Origin: DATEZO01 sp035255485
Lineage (GTDB): Bacteria; Pseudomonadota; Gammaproteobacteria; Burkholderiales; Burkholderiaceae_D
Assembly: GCA_035255485.1 (NCBI GenBank)
Contig: DATEZO010000189.1
Coordinates: 1 to 19,190 of the forward strand
DNA: 19,190 bases
Reading direction: 5' to 3'
The notes under the pieces are model-generated. The model was not told where the DNA came from, ran no database searches, and saw nothing but the letters and a program-made list of their open reading frames with translations. Shown here one piece after another: positions 1-6,336 of the stretch; position 1 is the first letter of the stretch, and every line of letters starts with the position of its first letter. The translations under genes and the position numbers were made by a program.

Positions 1-20
1 ATCGGGGGCAGGCGCCGCGC

Positions 21-1439
21 TCAAGAGCCGGCCGCTGTCATCGGCGGCACGTCGTCTTCGGCCGGCAGCGCCGCAGGCGACGCCACCTCGGTGTGCGCGA
101 CCGCCTCCTCTTGCGCTTGCTGCACCACAGGCGCATCGTCCAGGGAACGCAATTCGGTCGTTCCAGCATCCGCGATCGCCCCCGTCACGGCCGATGGCGC
201 ATCGGGGTCCTCGCCGGCCAGCGCCAGCTTCACTTTCTCGGCCAGGCCCTTCTTCTGCGCCATTTCGCTGATCAGCTTGAGCCTTTCCTCGTCAAACACG
301 AAGGCGTTCTGCGACAGCGAATTGGAGGCAAGCTTGTAATGCAGCGTGAAGGCGGCCATGGGGTCCGCGCCGAGCGCTTCCATGCGGTCGAAGGCCCATT
401 TGTCGGCCATGTAGAAGCCGGTGCCGGCGACCCAGGAAATCCCGGACAGGCTGTCCTTGAAGATGGCGGCGGCCTTGACCGAGTTGAGCGCGACTTCCTG
501 CGCCTGCTGGCGCAGCAGCTTTTGCGCGGCGTTGATCGCGCTTTGCCGCGCATTGTCCGCCATCTGCTGCGCCAGCGCCTTGGCCGCAGCCTGCGCGGCA
601 GCCTGGGCGGCGGCATTGCCGGCAGCGCTTGCCGCGCTGGTGGCAGCGGCATTGGCGGCCGCATTGGCCGCCTGGGCGGCGGCTCCCACGCCGCTGACGA
701 GACTGGCGACGCTGGCAATGGTCATGCCGGTCTTCACGACCTTCAAGCCGTAGTGATAGACCTTCATGCGCGCGCCGGCTTCCTCCGACAGGCCCTGCGT
801 CCACAGCACGGCCCACAAGGCTTCGTCGGGCGTGAGCCTGGGCGAGAACGCCGAGAGCGGATGGGTCGACTGCAGCCAGTGATAATCCTGCGCCGGCCCG
901 CCTTCCGGAGCGGCGATCTGGAAATGGCCGCGGCATGCTTCGACCGGCGCGACCTTGACGAGGCGCCCATCCGACAGCTTCAGCTCGAACGGGCGTCCGC
1001 TGTCGCGCCGCTCGATCAGCTCGATGAGCATCTTTTGGGTGTTTTCCCGCTGGTAGCCGTGCACTTGCTCGATCTTGTCGCCCGGGGCCAGACCGCACTC
1101 GGGGGCGGCAGCGATCACCGACAGGCGCTCGTCGACCGCCAGGCCGCGCACCCAGGCGATCTTCTTTTCACGCGGCAGCTCATACGAGCTGGCGACCATG
1201 AACGGCAGCTCCCATTGCTTGTCGCAATCCTTGTCGTTGAGCTGGGCCGTCTTGATGATGGCGGGCCGGGTGGCTTGATGGCCCTGGCCGTAGGTACGGA
1301 TGGCGGCGAGCAGCTTTTCATCGACCGGGCTGCCGTCGTCCACTGTGTACTTCGGCCCGGCGCAACCGGAGATGAAAACGATTGCGACAGCCACACTGGC
1401 AGCGCGCAACGGGGCAAGGCGAACACGAGAGCCGGGCAT
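21..1439 (-). CDS. Alanine-rich lipoprotein, probable inactive PDZ-M48-like protein
   Basis: The protein has 472 residues if it starts at the ATG at 1439. An in-frame TTG at 1469 would add 10 residues, but the ATG puts a normal signal peptide first, so I prefer it. Residues 1-25 are a lipoprotein signal ending in FISGC, with Cys26 the likely lipidated residue. Residues 105-128 (AAPECGLAPGDKIEQVHG) look like the ligand-loop half of a PDZ domain. Residues 205-218 (DEALWAVLWTQGLS) align by eye with the M48 peptidase helix DEELAAVLAHELAH, but TQGLS replaces the zinc motif HExxH. Residues 345-360 (ADKWAFDRMEALGADP) resemble the M48 segment ExxADRLGLELMARAGYDP, again without the zinc-binding Glu. 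An Ala/Gln-rich helix (about 253-309) lies between them. I infer a pseudopeptidase of the cell envelope with unknown role. It lies downstream of rep on the same strand but has its own promoter. The lipoprotein call is firm; the M48 relation is moderate. Confidence 0.75.
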   Translation of the reverse strand: MPGSRVRLAPLRAASVAVAIVFISGCAGPKYTVDDGSPVDEKLLAAIRTYGQGHQATRPAIIKTAQLNDKDCDKQWELPFMVASSYELPREKKIAWVRGLAVDERLSVIAAAPECGLAPGDKIEQVHGYQRENTQKMLIELIERRDSGRPFELKLSDGRLVKVAPVEACRGHFQIAAPEGGPAQDYHWLQSTHPLSAFSPRLTPDEALWAVLWTQGLSEEAGARMKVYHYGLKVVKTGMTIASVASLVSGVGAAAQAANAAANAAATSAASAAGNAAAQAAAQAAAKALAQQMADNARQSAINAAQKLLRQQAQEVALNSVKAAAIFKDSLSGISWVAGTGFYMADKWAFDRMEALGADPMAAFTLHYKLASNSLSQNAFVFDEERLKLISEMAQKKGLAEKVKLALAGEDPDAPSAVTGAIADAGTTELRSLDDAPVVQQAQEEAVAHTEVASPAALPAEDDVPPMTAAGS

Positions 1440-1504
1440 GGGAAGCTTTCTTGTTGTGATTGTTGGCAAGGATGTACCCCGATTTGAAACAGGATGTAAC
1501 AGGA

Positions 1505-1533
1505 AGTATATTTCCGGTTTGCATCATTGCCAA
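1505..1533 (-). promoter_or_regulatory. Sigma70-type promoter of the lipoprotein gene
   Basis: Read on the minus strand there is TTGGCA (1533-1528), a 17-base spacer and TATACT (1510-1505). Transcription would begin near 1498, giving a leader of about 58 bases before the ATG at 1439. It lies in the 147-base gap after rep, so the lipoprotein gene need not depend on rep transcription. The match is by eye. Confidence 0.55.
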
Positions 1534-1586
1534 TCATCAAACTTCAACACGCGGTGGAAAGGCCTGCCGCCCCTGCCCCGTCCTCA

Positions 1587-3635
1587 TTATGCCGCCTTCG
1601 GCTTGGACAGCAGCGCCTTCAGGTTCGCCAGCCTATCCTTCGGCGTCATGACTTCCTCTTCCTGCGGCAGCGCGTCGCCTTCGTCGAGCTTCATTTCCTT
1701 AATGAAGCGCGACATGTCGCAGTTGATGCTCTCCCGCGCGCGCTTTCTGCGCTTGCACCAAGTGATGTGCAGGCTCCTCTGCGCGCGCGTGATGCCGACG
1801 TACATCAGGCGCCGCTCTTCCTCAATGCGCGCGGCCAGTGTCTCGACGGGCGCGTCGGGGTCGCCCTTGTGCGGCAGGATGCCCTCTTCCACGCCGACCA
1901 GGAACACGTGCGGATATTCGAGGCCCTTGGACGCATGCAGGGTCGACATGCGCACCGCATCGGGTTCCTCGTCGCGGCCTTCGAGCATGGTCATCAAAGC
2001 CACCATCTGCGTGAGCTCCAGCAAGCTCTTTTCCTCGGCCGTACCATCCTTGCCGCCGGTGCCCTTTTCTTTCAGCCAGGTGGTGAAGTCGAGCACGTTC
2101 TGCCATTTGCTTTGCGCCTGGCGGTCGTCGAACGTGTCGTACAGGTAGTACTCGTAATTGATCTCCTTCATCATCTCGTCGAGCAGCTCGGCGGCGTTTT
2201 CGCCGCGCTTGGAAGCGCGCGCCTCCAGCCCGTTAATGAAGTTGCAGAATTCGCGCAAGGGATTGAGCTGGCGGTCGGCCAGTTTCGCTTCGAGGCCGCC
2301 CTTGAACACCGCTTCGAACAGCGAGCACTGCCACTGGCCGGCAAACGCGCCCAGCGCTTCCAGCGTCGACTGGCCGACGCCGCGCTTGGGCGTGGTCACC
2401 GCGCGGATGAAGGCGGGATCGTCGTCGCTGTTGGCCACCAGCCGCAGGTAGGACACGATGTCCTTGATCTCGGCGCGGTCGAAGAAGCTCTGGCCGCCCG
2501 AGATCGTGTACGGGATGCGCTCCTTGCGCAGCGCCTGCTCGATCACGCGCGCCTGATGGTTACCGCGATAGAGAATTGCGTAATCGGAAAACTTGGTGCG
2601 GCGCTCGAACTTGTGCGCGGAAATCATGATCGCGACTTGCTCCGCCTCCTGCTCGTCGTCCTGCATCGCCATCACCTTGATCGGTTCGCCCAGGCCGTGC
2701 TCGGACCATAGCTGCTTGTCGAACAGCTTCGGGTTGTTGCCGATGACGGCGTTGGCCGCCTGCAGGATGCGCGTGGTCGAGCGGTAGTTCTGCTCCAGCT
2801 TGATCACCTTCAGGTCGGGGAAATCGACCTGCAATTGCTTCAGGTTTTCGATGGTTGCGCCGCGCCAGGCATAGATCGCCTGGTCGTCGTCGCCGACGGC
2901 AGTAAACATCGGCTTCTTGCCAAGGCCGGTTACCAAGAGCTTGACCAGCTCGTACTGGCAGGTGTTGGTGTCCTGGTATTCATCCACCAGCAGGTAGCGC
3001 AGCTTGCGCTGCCACTTGTCGCGCACCGCCTCGTTGGTGCGGAACAGCTCGACCGGCAGCCGGATCAGGTCGTCGAAATCGACCGCCTGATACGCCGACA
3101 GCGTGGCGACATAGCTGCGGTAGATGCGCGCCGCCTGCGCCTCGTCTTCGGTCGCCGCCTGCTTCAATGCGGTGTCGGGATCGATCAATCCGTTTTTCCA
3201 GAGCGACATCGCGCTCTGGATACGGCGGATTTCCTGCTTGTCGGTGGTGGCTGCCAGATCCTGCACCAGCGAGAAGCAATCGTCGCTATCCATGATCGAG
3301 AAACGATCCTTCAAGCCGAGTTCTTTCGCCTCGCGGCGCAGGATTTGCACCCCGAGCGAGTGGAAGGTGGATACGGTCAGGTGTTTGGCCTGTTTCGGCT
3401 CCTGCAGCAGCCTGGCGATGCGCTCCTGCATTTCCGCGGCAGCCTTGTTGGTAAAGGTCAGCGCGGCGATGTGTTTCGACTCGTAGCCGCATCGCTCGAT
3501 CAGTTGCGCGATTTTCTGCGTGATGACGCGGGTCTTGCCGGAGCCGGCGCCGGCCAGCACCAGGCACGGGCCATCCATGTAATTGACGGCTTCGCGCTGG
3601 GGCAGATTGAGGCCGGACTGCGGAGAATGTGACAT
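1587..3635 (-). CDS. rep: ATP-dependent DNA helicase Rep (UvrD/Rep superfamily 1A)
   Basis: This 682-residue protein is close to the usual length of Rep (about 670). Rep is a 3'-5' DNA translocase and helicase that clears proteins ahead of the replisome and helps restart stalled forks. Motifs are in order: Q-motif region LNLPQREAV (9-17), Walker A AGAGSGKT (28-35, Lys34), motif Ia LTFTNKAAAEM (59-69), Walker B LLVDEYQDTN (215-224, Asp218/Glu219), motif III GDDDQAIYAWRGA (248-260), motif IV EQNYRST (281-287), and a late GLEYPHVFLVG and YVGITRAQ (motifs V-VI). Rep rather than UvrD is chosen from the N-terminal sequence and the short C-terminus. Rep is normally chromosomal housekeeping. I see no strong Shine-Dalgarno before the ATG at 3635. 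Its promoter is at 3719-3747. The glycosylase gene lies upstream on the same strand, 193 bases away. Confidence 0.95.
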   Translation of the reverse strand: MSHSPQSGLNLPQREAVNYMDGPCLVLAGAGSGKTRVITQKIAQLIERCGYESKHIAALTFTNKAAAEMQERIARLLQEPKQAKHLTVSTFHSLGVQILRREAKELGLKDRFSIMDSDDCFSLVQDLAATTDKQEIRRIQSAMSLWKNGLIDPDTALKQAATEDEAQAARIYRSYVATLSAYQAVDFDDLIRLPVELFRTNEAVRDKWQRKLRYLLVDEYQDTNTCQYELVKLLVTGLGKKPMFTAVGDDDQAIYAWRGATIENLKQLQVDFPDLKVIKLEQNYRSTTRILQAANAVIGNNPKLFDKQLWSEHGLGEPIKVMAMQDDEQEAEQVAIMISAHKFERRTKFSDYAILYRGNHQARVIEQALRKERIPYTISGGQSFFDRAEIKDIVSYLRLVANSDDDPAFIRAVTTPKRGVGQSTLEALGAFAGQWQCSLFEAVFKGGLEAKLADRQLNPLREFCNFINGLEARASKRGENAAELLDEMMKEINYEYYLYDTFDDRQAQSKWQNVLDFTTWLKEKGTGGKDGTAEEKSLLELTQMVALMTMLEGRDEEPDAVRMSTLHASKGLEYPHVFLVGVEEGILPHKGDPDAPVETLAARIEEERRLMYVGITRAQRSLHITWCKRRKRARESINCDMSRFIKEMKLDEGDALPQEEEVMTPKDRLANLKALLSKPKAA

Positions 3636-3718
3636 GCGAACAGACAGGAGGAAGCGAGCGCGCCATTGTAGCAGCGCCTTCCGCGACGTCAGGAAAGCGC
3701 TGCGGCCTGTTGCTGGCG

Positions 3719-3747
3719 ATTTTAAATACTCTATAGTGTATTTTCAA
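3719..3747 (-). promoter_or_regulatory. Sigma70-type promoter of rep with near-palindromic spacer
   Basis: On the minus strand TTGAAA (3747-3742) and TAAAAT (3724-3719) are separated by exactly 17 bases. The predicted start is near 3712, with a leader of about 76 bases. The spacer, 3726-3741, reads ATACTCTATAGTGTAT, a 16-base palindrome broken only by one symmetric T/T pair. A repressor could sit there, or it may simply be AT-rich promoter DNA. Confidence 0.6.
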
Positions 3748-3772
3748 ACTCGCCCTGATTTTGTTGGAATTA

Positions 3773-3787
3773 GCCGTTTTTAACGGC
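3773..3787 (-). terminator. Small hairpin downstream of the glycosylase gene
   Basis: GCCGTT and AACGGC form a perfect 6-bp stem with a 3-base loop. It lies about 40 bases past the glycosylase stop and before the rep promoter. On the minus strand no run of T follows, only TAATTCC, so intrinsic termination would be weak. Confidence 0.3.
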
Positions 3788-3828
3788 ATACTCCCCTATT
3801 TTATGGCAAACAATGGAGCTGGCGGCAC

Positions 3829-4437
3829 TCAATCGGCCAAGGCTGCCGCCACCTGCGCACGCAGCGCCGGCAGCACGTCGCGGGCAAACCACGGATGGCG
3901 AATGAACCAGTAGCGATTGCGCGGACTGGGATGCGGCAGCGGAAAAAAGCGCGGCAGACAGGCCGCGTAATTGGCCACCGTGTCGGTCAGCGTTGGCTGC
4001 CGCACCTGTTGCAGGTAGTACGCCTGCGCATGGCTGCCGATCAGCAGCGTGAGCCGGACCTCGGGCATCGCCTCCAGCAGCGGCGCATGCCAGCGCGGCG
4101 CGCATTCCGGGCGCGGCGGCAGGTCGCCGCTCGCGCCCTTGCCGGGATAGCAAAAGCCGGTCGGCACGATCGCGATGCGGCGCGCGTCATAAAACTGCGC
4201 CGGCGTCAGCTGCAGCCAGGCGCGCAGCAAGTCGCCCGACGGATCATCCCAGGGAACCCCGGTCTCGTGTACGCGCCGTCCCGGCGCCTGGCCGACGATC
4301 AGCAGGCGCGCGCTGGCGGAGGCCTGCACCACCGGCCGCGGCCCGTGCGGTAAATGCGCGGCGCACAGGCGGCAGGCGGCGATATCGCGCAAGATTGACA
4401 AGGGCTGGCGGTCCGGCATCGGTATCGGCAAAGTCAT
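3829..4437 (-). CDS. Uracil-DNA glycosylase family protein (family 4-like, Fe-S cysteines)
   Basis: The protein has 202 residues from the ATG at 4437. The open frame runs on to 4650, but the extra part has no family resemblance and covers an inverted repeat and the divergent gene's start. Members excise uracil from DNA in base-excision repair. The active-site loop is GQAPGRRVHETGVPW (49-63), followed by SGDLLRAWL, and the C-terminal catalytic/DNA-binding motif is HPSPRN (169-174). Four cysteines, Cys22, Cys25, Cys96 and Cys112, have the CxxC ... 16-residue spacing expected of the 4Fe-4S cluster in family 4 enzymes. The usual GEAPG is GQAPG here. This variant marks, as far as I recall, a common proteobacterial subfamily of COG1573 whose substrate is less well studied. 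No clear ribosome site is visible. It is divergent from the DUF1345 gene. Confidence 0.85.
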   Translation of the reverse strand: MTLPIPMPDRQPLSILRDIAACRLCAAHLPHGPRPVVQASASARLLIVGQAPGRRVHETGVPWDDPSGDLLRAWLQLTPAQFYDARRIAIVPTGFCYPGKGASGDLPPRPECAPRWHAPLLEAMPEVRLTLLIGSHAQAYYLQQVRQPTLTDTVANYAACLPRFFPLPHPSPRNRYWFIRHPWFARDVLPALRAQVAAALAD

Positions 4438-4490
4438 GATCGATCGCAAAAACGATTGGGCAAAAAACGGCGGGAATGGTTCGCGGCGGC

Positions 4491-4528
4491 GTGCCGGCAT
4501 CCGGCGCAAACGCTTTTGATGCCGGCAC
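4491..4528. repeat. Perfect 11-bp inverted repeat between divergent genes
   Basis: GTGCCGGCATC (4491-4501) and GATGCCGGCAC (4518-4528) are exact reverse complements with a 16-base loop. The repeat lies upstream of both the glycosylase gene (ATG 4437) and the DUF1345 gene (ATG 4577). No T-run follows on either side. It could be an operator, a leader hairpin or a dispersed palindromic repeat; the window holds no second copy. Confidence 0.6.
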
Positions 4529-4576
4529 ACAAGGCTTCGCGTGTATGATTTCATCAGAATATCATTGTGGCCACCC

Positions 4577-5233
4577 ATGCATCCCGTCAAAAAAGTCTTC
4601 CATGCGCGCCCGCGCCTGATGCTCGGGCTGGTCGCCGGCATTGCCGCCACGGCATTGCTGCCGGGCGACTATCGTCCGGGTTCGCGGGCGCTGATCGGCT
4701 GGGATATCGCGGTCTGGACGTATCTGCTGTCGGTCTGGTTTCTGATGGCACGCGCCGGGCCGGCACGGGTCAGGGCGATCGCCGAACGCGAGGATGAAAA
4801 TGCCGGCGTGATCCTGGCCGTGATTTGCGTGGCTGCGGTCACCAGCCTGGGCGCAATCGTGTTCGAACTGGCGACTTCGCGCCTGTTGCAGCTCGAATCG
4901 CGCCTGCTGCATTACGCCTTCACCGCACTGACCGTGCTCGGTTCGTGGTGCCTCGTAATGACCATGTTCGCGCTGCACTACGCCCGCATGTTTTACGGCG
5001 CGCGCAGCGACGCGGCGCCGCTGCGGTTCCCGGACCGGATCGCCACGCCCGATTACTGGGATTTCCTGTATTTCTCTTCCACCATCGCAGTCGCGGCGCA
5101 AACCTCGGATGTGGCGGTCATGTCGCGTCCCATGCGCAAGGTGGTGATGGCGCAGTCGGTGCTGAGTTTCCTGTTCAATGCCGCGATCCTGGGCCTATCG
5201 GTCAATATTGCCGCCGGCCTGGTGGGCACTTGA
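4577..5233 (+). CDS. DUF1345 family integral membrane protein
   Basis: The 218-residue protein starts at the ATG at 4577; an upstream in-frame ATG at 4541 would add only 12 residues not typical of the family. It resembles the DUF1345 (COG4291) membrane proteins: basic N-terminus HARPRLMLGLVAG, then hydrophobic segments near residues 15-31, 40-58, 75-97, 105-125, 160-178 and 190-215. The segments WCLVMTMFALHYARMFY and DYWDFLYFSSTIAVAAQTSD followed by LSFLFNAAILGLSVNI are the ones by which I recognise the family. The function of the family is not known to me. It sits in the inner membrane and is co-directional with the deacetylase gene 91 bases downstream. That gene has its own candidate promoter, so the two need not be one operon. 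Confidence 0.85.
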   Translation: MHPVKKVFHARPRLMLGLVAGIAATALLPGDYRPGSRALIGWDIAVWTYLLSVWFLMARAGPARVRAIAEREDENAGVILAVICVAAVTSLGAIVFELATSRLLQLESRLLHYAFTALTVLGSWCLVMTMFALHYARMFYGARSDAAPLRFPDRIATPDYWDFLYFSSTIAVAAQTSDVAVMSRPMRKVVMAQSVLSFLFNAAILGLSVNIAAGLVGT

Positions 5234-5256
5234 GCAGGCGACGCAAACCGGATCTT

Positions 5257-5270
5257 TTGACCCAAATCAA
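5257..5270 (+). promoter_or_regulatory. FNR/Anr-like box upstream of the deacetylase gene
   Basis: TTGACCCAAATCAA matches the CRP/FNR-family consensus TTGATnnnnATCAA at nine of ten fixed positions. Its centre is 5263.5. If GATAAC at 5293-5298 is the -10 element, the start is near 5305 and the box lies at about -41.5, the class II activator position. An alternative -10, TAAAAT at 5285-5290, would not fit that spacing. TTGACC could also be read as a -35, but the spacing to a -10 is then too long. Confidence 0.4.
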
Positions 5271-5324
5271 ATGCAAAAAAATCATAAAATGCGATAACCG
5301 AAGTTCCCTTAAAGTATCTTTCCT

Positions 5325-6251
5325 ATGCTGCCCGCCTATATCTCCCACCCCGATTGCATCAAGCATGACATGGGTGACCAGCACCCCGAATGTCCCGAAC
5401 GCATCGGCGCCATCAACGACCATTTGCTGATCCAGGGTTTGCTGGATTACATGCAACCGCATGATGCGCCGCTTGCCACCAGGGAACAGCTCGGGCGCGC
5501 CCATGCGATGAATTATGTGTCCGAGATCGAAAACCAGGCTCCGTCGGAAGGCTACGTGCAAGTCGATCCGGACACGCTGATGAATCCGTATTCATTGCAG
5601 GCCGCCCTGCGCGCCGCCGGCGCGGCGGTGCTGGCGGTCGATCTGGTGCTGACGGGCAAGGCGCCGCTGGCTTTTTGCAATATACGACCGCCCGGCCATC
5701 ATGCCGAGCGCGCGGCCGCCGGCGGCTTCTGTTTTTTCAACAACGTGGCGGTCGGCATTCGCCATGCACTCGATGTGCACGGACTGGAACGCGTCGCGCT
5801 GGTGGATTTCGACGTGCATCACGGCAACGGTAGCGAAGACATCCTGTTTGACGATCCGCGCGTGCTGATGTGCTCAACCTTTGAAAAAGGCCTGTATCCG
5901 TTTTGCGGCTCCGTGCCGCGCGGTTCGAACATGGTGAATATCGGCTTGCCGCCGCGCTCTGGCGGCGAACTGTTCCGCGCAGCGGTCGAGACGCACTGGC
6001 TGCCGGCGCTGGAAGCGTTCCGGCCACAGATGGTGTTCGTGTCCGCCGGCTTCGACGGCCACCGCGAAGACGACATGGGCAACCTGGCCCTGGTGGAAGC
6101 CGATTATGCCTGGGTCACGCAACAGATCGTGCAGGTGGCGCAGCGGCATGCGCTGGGTCGCATCGTGTCGTGCCTGGAAGGCGGTTATGATTTATCGGCA
6201 TTGGGACGCAGCGTCGCCGCGCATGTCAAGGTGCTGATCGGCGCAGACTGA
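5325..6251 (+). CDS. Histone deacetylase-like Zn amidohydrolase (class II HDAC/HDAH type)
   Basis: The 308-residue enzyme belongs to the arginase/deacetylase fold family, which hydrolyses acetyl-lysine, acetylpolyamines or related amides. Catalytic elements are complete: RPPGHHAERAAAGGFCFFNN (121-140) with the His125/His126 pair; VDFDVHHGNG (160-169) with likely zinc ligands Asp163 and His165; SAGFDGHREDDMG (240-252) with the third ligand Asp244; and LEGGYDL (284-290) with the catalytic-type Tyr288. The N-terminal HPECPERIGAI (20-30) is typical of the bacterial class II HDAC-like group. The substrate cannot be told from sequence. The gene is followed after 85 bases by a Pat-type lysine acetyltransferase, which favours a protein-deacetylase role similar in logic to Bacillus AcuC with AcuA. 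The ribosome site is weak. A candidate FNR-like box lies upstream. Confidence 0.92.
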   Translation: MLPAYISHPDCIKHDMGDQHPECPERIGAINDHLLIQGLLDYMQPHDAPLATREQLGRAHAMNYVSEIENQAPSEGYVQVDPDTLMNPYSLQAALRAAGAAVLAVDLVLTGKAPLAFCNIRPPGHHAERAAAGGFCFFNNVAVGIRHALDVHGLERVALVDFDVHHGNGSEDILFDDPRVLMCSTFEKGLYPFCGSVPRGSNMVNIGLPPRSGGELFRAAVETHWLPALEAFRPQMVFVSAGFDGHREDDMGNLALVEADYAWVTQQIVQVAQRHALGRIVSCLEGGYDLSALGRSVAAHVKVLIGAD

Positions 6252-6336
6252 GGATGCCGCCCGGCGGAGACACTCCACGCGCAGCCGGCAATACGCATAC
6301 GATACGAATCATCACCCGCAGGGTTGACAACGACGC

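Noticed and set aside
93..1487. Long plus-strand open frame opposite the lipoprotein gene
   Set aside because: It is Arg/His/Gly-rich with no domain and mirrors a GC-rich gene that has a signal peptide and promoter on the other strand.
1527..2711. Plus-strand open frame opposite rep
   Set aside because: Antisense shadow of the helicase gene; no motif and atypical composition.
4438..4650. Upstream extension of the glycosylase frame
   Set aside because: The added residues have no family resemblance, contain the inverted repeat and overlap the divergent gene's start.
5257..5290. TTGACC and TAAAAT as a sigma70 promoter
   Set aside because: The spacer would be 22 bases, too long for a standard promoter; the FNR-box reading fits better.
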